Below are positions 11,098 through 22,712 of a stretch of 64,000 bases of DNA, one piece after another. The DNA comes from Gnetum montanum. Its lineage: Eukaryota > Streptophyta > Gnetopsida > Gnetales > Gnetaceae. The notes under the pieces were generated by a model. It was not told where the DNA came from and searched no databases. It saw only the letters and a list, made by a program, of their open reading frames with translations. The first letter of the stretch is position 1, and each line of letters opens with the position of its first letter. Both the position numbers and the translations under genes were made by a program. Where the stretch lies: positions 35,800 through 99,799 of the forward strand of contig MNCI01002879.1 of assembly GCA_015680685.1 (NCBI GenBank), in the 5' to 3' direction.

Positions 11098-13593
11098 TAC
11101 AGTATAGATTTAAGAAGGATTTTAGTTTGAAGGGGACTTGGATAGAGAGAAAAGAGAGAAAGTTGGAGGAGTAGGGTTACCAACCATCGATGTGTATAAG
11201 GGATTTGGTGGACTACGAGGTCGAAAGAAGGATCTTTTCTTTGTTCATGGTTCTGACCTGCTTGATGGGTTAATCGATTGCAAATTAACTATACTTGTAG
11301 CATTCTTTTGCTATGGTTGTGTAGGCAATTCATCCTACATGGACGGAGCAACTGGTAGCTATGCAGGAGGTGGAGGAGTAGGTGTAGGGGTAGGAGGTAC
11401 ATGAGGGTAGTAGGAGGCATCCCTCCTTGGATAGGACAATTAATATGTTTCAAGAGGGTAGTGGTAAGGTTGGTAAGTAGTAACATGACTAGAGGAGTCC
11501 CTTGGAGATGAGGGCTGCTAAACATAGTAACCATAGGGATCTAGTTGTCAGTAAGGGTATTGCTATCTTGGAGGTGGCAATGCCCATGATTGTTGTTGTT
11601 TCCACTATTGGTACACTTTGTAAGGTTGCAGAGGACTTTCACTTGGGTAGTACTGCTATGGTTGGTGTTGAGGATTGCCTTGTGGATAAGGCAATCTTCT
11701 GGGCATTTGCCTTTGTGCAAGTCATGGATGTAAGGCATACACCCTAGATTCCTGGAAGTGTGATATAACTGGACAACATCCCCTATGATGTTTATATTGG
11801 CAAACATCACACCCACCATCATCATCTAAATCACTATCCGCAACCATCTTTATTGTAGCCATTTTACCTTTACTATTAGATATGGTGCATTTAGCTTCCT
11901 TACATCTTCGACGCTCTCACTCACCACTTTACTCCTTAGACTCTTTAGTAATTTTTAAAATAGCTTAAAACCTATTATCCATGGAGTTCCATAATTGATC
12001 AACCTTAGCTGTGATTTTTTATTGTAATTTCTAGAATGACAAGGTTTTCTGATTAACCACTACATCTTTGGCAAATTCATCCTCACTGTTGCAAAATTGA
12101 ACCCCCTTTTTTTGAATAGAAGGGTCCTTGTTGTATTCTTTTGCACTTTCACATTTTCTCAGTTCTCCCTCCTTCTTAGCTACCTGCTTAATTAGTTTTT
12201 GGATTTGATGAGCACTTAACTTTGTCAATCTCCCTTGGGCATAATGCCAAGGGTTTTCCTGGTTTCAAATCACAACTTGTCTATGATATGATGAAGCTAA
12301 TCAAGTTGAGAGTATCCATGGCTGAGACACCTATGCAATAGAGAGTAGTATTAGCCAATAGTAGCATCCAAGAGCTCATGATTTCCTTATTTCCACCCTT
12401 GAATTTGTTCTTTAGATTGGATACTCAGGAGTACGTTTGATATTTGTCATTGAATAACTCCAACATCATACTCTACCGCCTGATTGATTCTAGTTCCAAG
12501 GATCGATACTAATTTTCTGCTTCCTTTATAAGTGTCCTTAGAAATAATTTCAACTTCTGCTAGTTATTTTGAATATTTTGCAAGGCACGTGCATCTTGAA
12601 AGGCCTGAAGATGATTTTGTGGTTTAGCATCATATCCTCCCTCGAACTGAGGGATGTTGTTCATATCCATCCTCTTTATTCTACTATCCTTCACATGCCT
12701 TGTTGGGATTCTCACAGCCTCTGCAATATTCAACATGTGCCTCAAGTAGAAAGTAGAGGTTCATCAAGGTCATGATGGTGGTGCCTATGATGTTCCCTAC
12801 TAGCCCTTCTTTCTTGAGGATGGGCCTCTTTGGATTTCCCACATCTTCAGTCATGATTGTCCTAATGGTCCCTTTTGTTGTCTTGGTCCTGTTGGTCACC
12901 TCCATCATGGTTATTTCTTCTGTAGCTACAATCTGAACTAGATGAAGAAGAAGATGAAAATGATGAAGGGGAAGAAGAAGGGGAACTTGCTCCATGTTAA
13001 TGCCTATTATGCTTCCTTCAATGCTCATGACCACGATTGTGATCATGATCTCCTTTGTCCCCCTTTTCTTGACTTGCTTTTCTAGATTCATTTTTGTCAT
13101 TAGACCCATTTTGACTAGAACCTAGATTATGGATTATGGATTGTACATTCTAGTTGAGGGCTCCTTGAACAAAGTCAAAGAGAGGAGAATCACTAAAGAA
13201 GTGGTTGTCTTCATTAATTGGGCCAAGTAGATTTAGAAAGATGTTTGACCCCTTGCCATTCACAAGCTCATGCTGGTGCTCTAGTTGATGATCCCTTAAT
13301 CTTTGTGCTTTAGTGGGATGATAATCCCTTAAGTTAGGATCACACATCTCATATTCTCCATGGAGATGTTGAAGCCTGTGTTGTGCGAGCATTAATTGGA
13401 GCATTACTAGAATAGATCGGTCAGGTGGCAACACAATGTTACCTCCCATATTACACCACCGCATTAGTTTATCTTGATGTAAGATGAAGGTAAAGTCTGG
13501 TACATACTCATTGGGATGAGCATATACCACTCGGTATTGTTGAGGCACCTGAACTACCTTGGGTGAAGATGGGATCCTATAAGAAGAGGACAT
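11098..13593 (-). pseudogene. A1 gag, decayed
   Basis: Minus-strand gag starting with MSSSYRIPSSPKVV at 13593. The first block (13593-13150) shares VVYAHPNEYVPDFTFIL with the gag start of A4 near 38610-38660. Then come a low-complexity acidic/serine region (about 13110-12800), a conserved block LNIAEAVRIPTR...LDMNNI-like (12745-12560) also found in A3 (21172-21360) and A4 (39355-39440), the HQIQKLIKQV segment (12228-12031), and a low-complexity tail towards 11100. Several frames and stops are involved. Gag forms the virus-like particle. Gly/Pro-rich open frames seen on the opposite strand at 11138-11404 are shadows. Confidence 0.75.
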
Positions 13594-13731
13594 TTTGTGT
13601 TAATAAACAATGTATAGTTGAGATTTAATTTAATGATAATAATTTTTGTTTTCATAGGATTTGACTCTTAGGGTTCGAACAATGAGGTTACTAAGTTTCA
13701 CTAGGTTTAGATAGTGCACGAAGAACTATAG

Positions 13732-13750
13732 TCCTGAGTAATGATGCTAA
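13732..13750 (-). promoter_or_regulatory. A1 primer-binding site (tRNA-Asp type, decayed)
   Basis: Read on the minus strand directly after the 5' LTR: TTAGCATCATTACTCAGGA. It resembles the A3 site TTGGCATCATTGTCAGGGA and the standard tRNA-Asp complement TGGCGCCGTTGCCGGGGA, the differences falling mainly on CpG positions. The tRNA would prime minus-strand DNA synthesis. Confidence 0.7.
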
Positions 13751-14597
13751 TGATGAGCAGCAAGGTACCCCTATGCTCAACCATACAAATCACTAGGATT
13801 CATGTGCAATCCGATCAAATTCTGTAGACTATAATTACTAAGTACACTAGAGCGAAATAGTGTGTGTGTGTTGTTTGTTTGTTGACTTCCTAGTCCCACT
13901 TGTGGAATGCAATTATATGGTTAAGTGTGACTGAGGCATGAGATTTTCATTATTTTATGTTTTTATGGAATCACTCACCTAGAAAAAGAATAAAAGTAAG
14001 AGTGATTAATTGCTAAGTAAACTATAGTCTAATCTAGCCTAACATAAGTAACCATTCCCACTTCCTAAACACATCTTTAACTTTGTGCAAATACTAATAG
14101 GCTATCAAATGCTAGTCATTTCTAAGCTACCAAGTGTCACATGTATGCTTGAAGGGGTTGTCCTTGTGTATCTTAACAAGTTGCTTGATTAATCAAAATT
14201 AATTACTACATAAACAACATTAATGTAAATTGCATAAAATATAAATGCATAGGAAAGAAAGTCTCAAGTGCTACAAGGAATGAATCAAAGAGTTTGTCTT
14301 TATTACCAATGCAATGGTGTGCTTAGGTACATCAATGCTTGAATAAAGATATGTTCACACTTAGATCTCCTACTGCAGGCACTTGGAAAATATTCTAACT
14401 TTCTAATGGAAAAATTGCAAGAGTTTCTCTAATTGACTACTAAAAACTTACCTCAATTGTGCGCCTGGGCACTGTATTTATAGACCTGGGAGTAACCTTG
14501 CAATATTGAATGTACAATATTGCATTTGGGCCAGGATATAATGTACCCAATATCATGGCCACCCCAATATTGGATCATTGAAAAACACGATTTATCA
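13751..14597 (-). repeat. A1 5' LTR
   Basis: Plus-strand ends TGATGAGCAGCAAGG and CGATTTATCA. Aligns with 6048-6872. The inverted TATA box is TATTTATA at 14475-14482. The U3 GATATCG-type words have decayed to ATATTG forms (14500-14575). Followed at once by NLR sequence from 14598. Confidence 0.9.
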
Positions 14598-14602
14598 CCA
14601 AT

Positions 14603-14825
14603 GGAGAAAAATGAGAGCAAGCCCACAATTTATGTTGTTGCCAAGATGCAGAATCTAGTTCAGGAGGTGGCTTAGTCTATGTATATCCAGTATGGGGGCA
14701 CACGCTACAACAATTTGTTCTCATCATCATCATCATCAGATTCACAAGCACATCCATGGCCATAGCCACAACAACAAAGTCCTTGAAGAATATGCATGCT
14801 CACAGCCCCTTGGGATCGGCCAGTG
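14603..14825 (+). pseudogene. NLR continuation with MHD-like motif
   Basis: The frame that ends at NRYFIAV before A1 continues here as EKNESKPTIYVV followed by AKMQNLVQEVA (about 14640-14672), matching the MHD region (KMHDLVRELA type) that closes the NB-ARC domain, with the MHD histidine/aspartate changed to Q/N. A TAG follows at 14673-14675, then SMYIQYGGTRYNNLF and a Ser-run encoded by TCA repeats (14728-14745). No leucine-rich repeats are found before A2 sequence begins near 14825, so the receptor's LRR half is lost. This segment is the key evidence that A1 is one insertion into one gene. Confidence 0.7.
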
Positions 14826-16400
14826 GGAAGGCTGACAAATAGGATTAAATAGATAAGCAATCCATTAATTTTGAAAATGTTTGACACAAGGAAATATTTG
14901 AAGAGGGTGTAAGAATTCACAACAATAAAAAGGAAAGTTCTCAAAAAAATGTTGTGATGATGTGCATAATTGAATGTCATTGATGGGATAAACAAAAAAT
15001 AATTTGATTGTAAGAGTGTCTAAGGGTAAAGAACTTTACTAACCCAACCACAAGATATGTAAGTGGGTCCTCCCCAAAGCAGGCATAGGCCTTTTATGCC
15101 CTTGCATAACATCAAACCAAAGAGTCTATGGGCTCTGTGGATGATTAATGATTACAGAAGGTTAAGTATAAAAACTTAGAAGAAACTAACTAAGAATTTT
15201 GACATATCAAACCAGGACATTGTACCAAAACATGAAACTGGTAGTGAGGTGAGACATGGAAACCATAGATGGAAGAGAGAGAGTGTGGCATGGAATTCCT
15301 AGTTACGATCACATGAAGTCCCTTGTGGATTTGTGTTTAAATGACTTAATAGAATCCATCCTTAGTACAAACCAAAACTAACCATGTTCAGTGACTTTGC
15401 ATCAACATTTTAAGATCAGTCCATCCTCTAAGACACAAGAGTGCTCCCATAGAACAACTACCATTAGTTTTGAAATCCCACCATTTTTTTGAAATGGAAA
15501 TCGCACCATGCAAAGACACATGCATTTATTTTGTCCAAAGGGTGTGCTTTGAATTCTCATCATTTTGTTCTAATGAGAACCACACCATGCAAGGACACAT
15601 GCATTTATTTTGTCCATGGAATGTGCTTTGAATTCTCATTAGTTTTTTTTTCTAATGAGAACCACACCATGTAAGAACTTATTCAACTTCCTTTCATTTG
15701 TTGACATGGAATAGTAAGAAATCCATAAAAAGACACATGCACCTAAGCAAATAGAAAGGCACAAAGAATACCGAATTCCCTTGAAGCCACACCTTGTTCA
15801 AAACTTTGAATCCTTCCCAATTACAGAAACTACCAAATTCATAAATTTATTAAATTTTTATTAATGAAAAAGGGACTGTGTGTTTCTAGAACAAAAAAAA
15901 AAAAACCATAGAGTTTGTGGATGGGTGGATGTTGTGGACTCATTGCTTGTTGCATGAAAAAGAAACCATGTCCTAATTATCTATAATGAAATTCAAAGCT
16001 AGAAACTAGACACCAATAATTAAATAATAAAGTAGTACATGCCACCATCAAGCAACATATTACCATTGTACCTAGCACTTATTAACAAAAAGTTAAAAAA
16101 TCACACCAAATAAAATAAAAGAGAATATAAAAGAAAGTGTAAAATATTCAATAAATAGCAAATGTACTAACGATGATGTAAAAAAAAAATTATAAAAGAT
16201 TAATAACATGAAAACAAAGGGATGTATACTAAAAAATGTGTAAAACAAAAAATGTATAAAACAAAATATTGAAAAACTAAGGAGTGGCTTATATGGTTAG
16301 TATGGATGGTCATCTTCCCCATGACTAAGTTGAAAGGAGGAGATCTGAAATATTGAGCATGGTTATCCATCCGATGAGGCATTTGTTGTACTTATTGGCT
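14825..16400 (-). other. A2 3' untranslated region
   Basis: Similar to 6980-8440 (A1) and to the reverse complement of 24165-25740 (A3). No coding frame supported. AT-rich, with long A-runs around 15890-15905 and 16175-16190. Contains the family tandem repeat described separately. Confidence 0.75.
15475..15675 (-). repeat. 75-80 bp tandem repeat of the Athila 3' region
   Basis: Nearly three units built from CACACCATGCAA-GACACATGCATTTATTTTGTCC followed by GTGTGCTTTGAATTCTCAT and a T-rich tail. The same units recur at 8085-8235 and, inverted, at 24770-24965, with copy number and T/A-tail length varying. It marks a family-specific variable region. Confidence 0.8.
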
Positions 16401-16439
16401 TATACACATGGAAATGTTTGACTTGATGTATATTGACTA

Positions 16440-17430
16440 GTTGTTCCTTGTTTGGGCTCTCAAGCTTATAGATCATTGTGGCCCTAGAAGGAAAAGTCTC
16501 GTAAATAATATAAGGTCCTTTCCACAATGTTTAAAACTTAGTTCTTTGAGGTACATGTGTGGGGTTCTAGTAGAGAACCATATCTTCGGATTGAAATTTG
16601 ACTTTTCTAATTTTTATGTCATGACACTTTTTATTATAGGCTTTGTACAACATGTTGGATGATAGAGCTACCAATCAATTTTTTTTCTAGTAGTTTGAGA
16701 TTCATTAGTCTTTCTTTTTGGGCTAGACTTAAGTCAAGGTCAAGGTCGCAAGTAGTTGAAAGTGTACGAAGCTCAGATTGAATAAGAAGTGTTGGTAATT
16801 TTCTATACACAAGCTCATAGAGAGAATAGCCTATAGGAAGTTTCCATGTTGTGCGGTAGGCCCAAAGGACATCATTGCGTTTTGTGCTCTAGTCTTTCCT
16901 ATATTTGCTAATAGTTCTTATCAAAATCCTTGTGATTTCCCTATTGGTAACCTCAACAGGACCATTAGCTTGGGGGTGGTAGGGTGTTGTGAGTTTATGT
17001 TCAACCCCTAAGCATTGCATGAGCTTCTAAAAAGTAGTGCCCGTGAAGTGAGTTCCATTATTAGAAATTAATACACATGGCACACCAAACTTGTTTATAA
17101 CATTTTGTTGTACAAACTGAGCAACAGTAGAAGATGTATAGTTGATGATGGGTGCTTCTTCTGCCCATTTCATACAATAGTCAACAGTGACTATGATGTA
17201 CACCTTTCCATTTGACATGGGTGTGATGGGACCCATGAAATCAATGCCCCAAATGTTGAAGGGTTTAAGTGGTTGAATCCATTGTTGAGATCCCTCCATT
17301 TGAGTAGTCATTCCACCATCTTGTTGGCATTATTCACAAGAGTCAACATAATGGTAAGCATCCCTGAAGATTGTTGGCAATAGTACCCTACCATCAAGAT
17401 TTTAATGGTCGTGCGTCTCCTAGCACAGTG
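16440..17430 (-). pseudogene. A2 integrase, decayed
   Basis: Minus strand. A H2C2-type end lies near 17430-17330, followed by an open stretch 17311-17027: WGIDFMGPI (first catalytic Asp present), YIIVTVDYCMKWAEEAP, and FGVPCVLISNNGTHF, in which the second catalytic Asp is Asn (GAT to AAT). Further on, YHPQANGPVEVTNREI near 16970 keeps the catalytic Glu. The C-terminal part fades near 16440. Stops occur after 17027. An integrase with an Asp-to-Asn change would be inactive. Confidence 0.85.
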
Positions 17431-19020
17431 TCCTCCACAGGGACCTTCGTGAGCATCTTAGGGAATGTGCAGTTAATAAGAATCAAGGACACACTAGTGA
17501 ACCAGACCATCAGTGCCCACCTTGTAGAGGTGTCTGTTGATCTCCATGAAGTGTTTTACTCGGTGAAGAAACTATTGTTTCTTCCAGTGGTCGAACCCCT
17601 GTGGCATCTCATGAGTAAGAAGATAGGTTGGCATGTCATCATATCATTTTGGCTCATTGGACAATTGTTTAGTTATAACTTGAACAAAGAGGAGTTCATT
17701 AGAAAACATATTAGATAATGAATCTTCTTTCCTTTTATTGTCCCATCGCAACCGAGACAAGTGATTAGTGATCACATTCTTAGTGCCCTTTCAATCTACC
17801 ATCATAAGATTGAATTCCTACAAGATCACCAGACATTGTATGACACAGGGACTCATCATTGGCTTGTTCATTAGGAATCAAATGGCACTATGGTCCATGT
17901 GCACAAAAACTTTGTATCTAAGCACATATTGCTTGAACTCTTCTAGAGTAAACACCACCATCATCAATTCTTTTTCTATAGTGGTGTAGTTTAGTTATGT
18001 ACCCACAATGCTTTAGTTAGCACAGTGGATGTAGTATGGACATTTCTTGTCATCTAACTATGTCAAAATAGCTCCCAAAGCATAATTTGATGCATCCATC
18101 ATGATATGAAATGGCTTGGACTAGTCAAGTGCTTGTAGAAATGGAGTTTCTAAAAGTTTCTCTTTTAGTTGTTGGAATGCTTTTTCACATTCTGTAGTCC
18201 AAATAAGGGATCATCTTTCTTTTTCAGCTCCACTAATGGTTTTGTGATCTTAGAGAAATTCTTTATGAATTGTCGGTAGTAGCTTGTATGTCCAAGGAAT
18301 GACCAAAAAATTTTGATAGTTTTTGGTTGGTGGGTTATTCCTTGAATAACCCTTATTTTCTCAAGGTCTACCTCAATTCCTACTTATGATATTCTATACC
18401 CCAATACAATGCCTTCATGGACCATTAAGTGATTTTTTTTGCCAATTGAACCACAAGTTGGCTTTAACACATCATTTCAACACTTGCTTAAGGTGGTTCA
18501 AGGCTTACTCAAAGGTAGCTCTATAAGTGGAGAATTCATCCATGAAGACTTTCATACCACTACCAATCTACTGTTGAAAACTGCTTAGGACTAGGCATTG
18601 GAATGTAGCAGGAGCATTACATAGACCAAATGGAATCTTGTGATATGCAAAAGTCCCTCAAGGACTCATGAATGTTGTCTTTGCTTAGTCTTCTGGTGCA
18701 AGTTGAATTTGGTTATAGCCACTATAACCATCTAGGAAACTATAGTAGTAATGCTCAAATATTATGTCTAGCACCTGATCAACAAATGACAATGGAAAAT
18801 CGTATTTGAATGTTGCCATATTCAACAGTTGAAAATAGATATAAACTAGCCACTTGTCACCTTTCTTTGGTACAATTACAAGTAGACTGATCCACTTACT
18901 ATCTGCAATGGGATAAATGAACCCCACCTTAAGGAGTTGCTCGATTTCCTCCTTGACGATCTACTTCAATTTATGGTTCAATTACCTCTATGGCTATCTT
19001 TCTAGCTTCATGGCCAAATT
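17431..19020 (-). pseudogene. A2 RT and RNase H, decayed
   Basis: Minus strand. RT starts near 19010; its best open part is 18927-18685 (GFIYPIADSKW, IVPKKGDKW, FLDGYSGYNQI). The YxDD region near 18545 is recognisable but disrupted (MKVFMDEF-like). Connection and RNase H domains follow between 18300 and 17560 with many stops; KVFVHMDHSAI-like sequence near 17905 is the RNase H core. The same motif order is present in A1 and A4, which places it in Athila. Non-functional. Confidence 0.8.
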
Positions 19021-19258
19021 AGTGTAGATGCAATGCTGGCATCTCCTAGGATCATTAGAGTATAGATTGAATAGGAAGTGTTAGATCAAATGTTGGATGT
19101 TGGATGTTAAGAAGTTCAGATTGAATAGGAAGTGAATAGGAATATACCCCAACATCAAACATTTGATGTTAGATCTAGGCTCCAACATCGTGTATGTAAC
19201 ATTGTGGCCTCGACATTGTGTACCTGATGCCATGGCTGATACAACAGTGATTCATCAG
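19021..19258 (-). repeat. A2 5' LTR remnant and scrambled junction
   Basis: The reverse complement of 19140-19258 begins TGATGAATCACTGTTG, an Athila LTR start, and contains CACAATGTTACATACACGATG-like words of the U3 repeat type, so this is the outer 120 bases of a minus-strand LTR. The stretch 19021-19139 is a patchwork: the words AGATTGAATAGGAAGTG occur twice (about 19066 and 19112) and match integrase-region sequence near 16775. This suggests a deletion with filler. Confidence 0.65.
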
Positions 19259-19815
19259 AAGCTATTAAGAAGTGAGGCAGTCTTGAAATTCATGTTCAAA
19301 ATCCAAACTTTAGAAGCCCATAACTTTTGATTTGAGAAGCCTCTTGTAGCAAAAAAAGAGTTATTTCTAGAAGATTTCAAATCTACCTTAAGAAACTCCA
19401 AAAATTACTTTTTAATCAATGTCCTTAAACCATGCCTTAAGAACCTTGTATACTTAATTTTGCATAACTCAAGGATTCAATGTCCACTTTTAACATATAA
19501 TAGTTGTTTCCAACATCCTTCAACCTTTTGAAATCCAATGATGATGTTGGATTGATCATCTAGATAGCTAATAATTAGGTGATATCTTAAAACAGGTCTT
19601 AATAAGGGTGTAACCTAGACTAACTAGCCATGCCTAAGAATTTAATTATTGGACTAACAAATATAACCCTTTGTGATCATCTTGGATTTAAAGATTAGGT
19701 GCTTATCATATGCATATAGATAAAACTAAGCCACTAATCTCTAGTTGGTTATTAGTAACAATATTGGAGTCAATGTCCAAAGGGAGGTTGAAAGCTCATT
19801 TTAAGTCTAGGAAAT
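19259..19815. other. Host-like spacer before A3
   Basis: AT-rich, no gene recognised on either strand. It is the left half of the A3 target: its last five bases GAAAT (19811-19815) are duplicated at 36746-36750, where the right half of the locus resumes next to a CCR4-like fragment. It might be an intron or flank of that gene, but no coding similarity was seen. Confidence 0.5.
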
Positions 19816-20591
19816 TGATGAATCACATTTCTCATTTGCTTCGTTGTCAGAGCCTAGATGCGATGTTGGATATCCAATGTTGCGAGATACATGCTAGCCT
19901 ATAAATATAGAACCTAGGCTCATGATTTGACATTAGTTTTCAATCAGTTTTTTTCATAGTTAGTTTTTATCAAAGTTAGAATATTTTTTGAGTATTTGTA
20001 GTAGGAGTCTAAGTGTGTACGGATCTTTGTTTGAACACTAATGTACCTGAGAGCAGCAGTGTGACAGGAATAAAAATAAACTCTTTTGATAATCCTTGCA
20101 GCACTAAGAATAGATTAATGTTTCCCTTAATGCAATTTACTTTTATGCATTTAAGTTAAATAATTAATTTCTAGTTGTTAATGAACACAAGCACAACCAC
20201 TTCAAGCATACATATAGTGCTTGGTAACCTAGCAACGCTTAACGTTTGGTAGCCTAGTAGCACTATATGTGTTTAGGAAAGTGGGATGGATACTTGTGTT
20301 AGGCTACCTAGGCTAGTTTAGATCTTATTTTCCACAATTCATTGTCTTAGTTAATTTATCTCTTTATTGTCATTAGGAGAAGGATAGAATCAGATAACAT
20401 CATATGCCTCACTTTGGACTAAAGCATATATGACAAAGCTACCACTAGTCCAAGTGGGAAGATAGTGAACTACAATCAAAGCCTAATGATCTAGATACCA
20501 CAACTAGTTCCATCCATAGAATTCGACAAGATTGTGTATGAACGCTTATGATTCATATGGTTGGGCATAGGGGGTACCTCGCCACTCATCA
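19816..20591 (+). repeat. A3 5' LTR
   Basis: Starts TGATGAATCA and ends CTCATCA. TATA box TATAAATA at 19900-19907. The sequence just inside the 3' end (GGGGGTACCTCGCCACTCATCA-like) is shared by all Athila LTRs here. Words such as CTTGGTAACCTAGCA recur at 20220-20265. Confidence 0.92.
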
Positions 20592-20592
20592 T

Positions 20593-20610
20593 TGGCATCA
20601 TTGTCAGGGA
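20593..20610 (+). promoter_or_regulatory. A3 primer-binding site (tRNA-Asp type)
   Basis: TGGCATCATTGTCAGGGA, one base after the 5' LTR. Compared with the tRNA-Asp complement TGGCGCCGTTGCCGGGGA, most changes are CG to CA or TG, as expected from deamination of methylated CpG. Confidence 0.82.
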
Positions 20611-20689
20611 TGGTGCTAGTTATCTAGATTAGTTATATTATATATGATCACTATAAAGATATTAACGATACATCTTTTCGAAAATATTA

Positions 20690-22557
20690 ACTCATACACA
20701 CCATAGACCAACAACAATGTCTCTCTTACATGGAAGTGATGATGCACTATATAAAAAACACATTCATTAGATAAGTAACAAGATATATGATGAAGAAAAT
20801 TGGAGTGACCAATCGTATGTAGGGGTTTCTTATGATCATGACCACCTTGACAACACTCAAAAACTACACTCACCTAAGGCAGACAATCTTGGAGGAGATG
20901 GCATAAGTCCTAAACTAGGGAAGGCCTCAAGGCTTAATACCTCCTCAAAACATAGAAACAATAAATCAAAGAACCTTGAAGAACACCATAGCAACCATGG
21001 CCAACCTTTTGATTTCTCATCTTCCTCTTCCCTTCAATGTATAGTTTTGACAAAGATGAATGTAGGTATGGAGATAAGGCTCCCCTAAAGGGTCGAACTA
21101 AAAACCAAAATCAAACCCATGGGAAAAGTAAAAGACATCACCATGAACATAGATAGCATCATCATGATCAAATGAATAGAAATAGAAATGTTCCTCACAA
21201 CCTATTTGATGAAGATGAACCATTGTTGGCCACTAAGTGCCTAATGCAGATCATAGAGGCCATTAAGATATCTCACAGACATTGCAAAAAGAGTCTCCTA
21301 CCTAAGCTTGACATGAATAATATTCCTAAATTTGTAGGAGGTTACAATTTACATTTGTAACATAATTTACAAGACTTCCATGATGCCTGTGCTTTCTACA
21401 ACATTGAAAATGGATGGCAAAAGCTCAAGCCCTTTCAAAGAATACTAATTGATAGAGCTAAAGTGTGGTATCGACTATTGAGATCAAATTTAATTTGGTG
21501 ATGGTCAACAATGTTAGAGCTATTCAATGGAAAGTACCAAACCTATGCGAGGATGTTAATTTGAGGAGACATTTCCAAGAGTGGAAGCAAGAATAACATG
21601 AACCCTTGGACATGACCTTAGATAGATATTATGCCTTACTAAATAGATGCCTAGGCCATGGTTTCTTCAAAGAAAGGAAAATTTTCCACATCATAGATGG
21701 TCTTCGTAATGAAACAAGGGAGATCCTTGGGATGTATGCCCTAGGGTAATTATATGAACTCCAAGCCCATCAAATGAAAAAGCTAGTTGAGCTTGTGGAA
21801 AAAGAATAAGGAGAGATATGCAAATGGGAGAATGTTAAGAAATATCAATGGGACCCAACACTTCAATAGAAGAAGGTCTAGATCTATGAAAAGGAAAATG
21901 AAACCGCTCTCGATAAGGTGATTCTGCAACAAACCTATTCGATACAGAAGTCTATTGATGAACTTGAAGTAAAGTTTAATAGGATGTCCAAATGGGTATA
22001 TGAAAATGTTACAACTCTTGTTGAAATAGTTGAGGAGAGGATCATGCAAAATAAGCTAGGTGATCACAATCAACCAAGAAAATAGAACACTTTTTGGAAA
22101 ATGGGAAAAATGGCTAAAGAAAGTGAGGCTATAGACTCAACTATAGATGAAGATAATGGATGTAACATATGCATATATGACCATTTGAAGGGCCATTGCT
22201 CAGTCTTGTTGCATCTACTAGAGTATTGGGTAGGTGCCTTAAATCTGATGTTTGTGCAAAAGCACATGCCCGAGAGATTTCCTCTCCCATAAGGTAATTA
22301 TAGACAATCCCACAACCAGTTGTACCATCCTAGGGGGACTTATTATAGACCTCAACATGGTCGTCAACAACCATATTCATGAGGAATGCCACCACCAAAT
22401 TAGCCATATCTATCAAAATTGCATGGATATTATGTTCAAAATCCTATTTCTTTAACTAGTTCTATGTCCTCTAATTCAAATTCCCACTACCACTTTCCTG
22501 AGTACCATCAACCCATGACATCCCTAGAGGGATCACCACCTTGTACCTCTTACCATG
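20690..22557 (+). pseudogene. A3 gag, 5' part, decayed
   Basis: Gag fragments in several frames. Best supported are the block with DEDEPLLATKCLMQIIEA and LDMNNIPKFVGGYN (21172-21360), homologous to A1 12745-12560 and A4 39340-39480, and the following capsid-like stretch to about 21800 (YALLNRCLGHGFFKERK, IIDGLRNETRE). Downstream sequence is Tyr/Pro/His-rich up to the S1 insertion. Many stops. It would encode the particle-forming structural protein. Confidence 0.7.
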
Positions 22558-22582
22558 TGATGAGACACGGTTTGCACAGGCC

Positions 22583-22690
22583 ATGATATCGTGTACGCGG
22601 TATCGCAGCCGAAGCGATATTGCATCCCCTGCGATATCACGTACGCGATATCGCATCTTTCCCTACGATATCGTGTATGTGATATCGTAG
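22583..22690 (+). repeat. GATATCG palindromic repeat cluster in S1 U3
   Basis: About nine copies or near copies of the self-complementary word CGATATCG or GATATCG, often followed by TGTACG or CACGTACG, packed into 108 bases just upstream of the TATA box. Similar but decayed clusters occur in A1 LTRs (6765-6845, 14500-14575). The position suggests a promoter-proximal control array. Confidence 0.85.
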
Positions 22691-22702
22691 TACGCCACCA
22701 TA

Positions 22703-22712
22703 TCTATAAATA
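22703..22712 (+). promoter_or_regulatory. S1 LTR TATA box
   Basis: TCTATAAATA directly downstream of the GATATCG cluster; equivalent boxes occur at the same relative place in A3 (19900, 26291) and A4 (37635). Confidence 0.75.

Larger units (their letters stand above)
6048..14597 (-). mobile_element. Athila-lineage LTR retrotransposon A1
   Basis: Minus-strand Ty3/gypsy element with both LTRs (6048-6872 and 13751-14597), a tRNA-Asp-like primer site next to the right LTR, then gag, protease, RT, RNase H and the zinc-binding start of integrase in the order expected for the minus strand. Athila identity rests on RT motifs (FLDGYSGYNQI, GFIYPIA-S-WV, FMDDF) and the primer site. Flanking five-base words are GCAGT (6043-6047) and CCAAT (14598-14602), matching at three of five. 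That would be weak alone, but removing the element plus one copy joins the NLR reading frame on both sides, so I treat them as a diverged target duplication. I counted about 17 differences in the first 117 aligned LTR bases, so it is old. The integrase catalytic core is missing. Confidence 0.87.
14825..19258 (-). mobile_element. Athila-lineage element A2, truncated
   Basis: Second minus-strand Athila copy. From left to right it holds the 3' untranslated region, integrase, RNase H, RT and, after a deletion/rearrangement, only about 120 bases of the start of its 5' LTR (ending at 19258). No 3' LTR is present at the left edge: NLR sequence meets 3' untranslated sequence near 14825. Gag, protease, primer site and most of the 5' LTR are missing between about 19020 and 19140. 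It complements A1, which lacks the integrase core but keeps gag. The left boundary is estimated from the start of similarity to 25690-25740. Confidence 0.8.

Noticed and set aside
11138-11404. Gly-rich plus-strand ORF of 88 codons
   Set aside because: Antisense shadow of the low-complexity carboxyl part of A1 gag.
14705-14995. 96-codon minus-strand ORF with hydrophobic stretch
   Set aside because: Spans the junction between the NLR fragment and A2 3' untranslated sequence, so it cannot be one gene.
22583-22690. Palindromic GATATCG cluster as an RNA gene or origin
   Set aside because: Its place just upstream of the LTR TATA box and its counterparts in other LTRs explain it better as a U3 promoter array.
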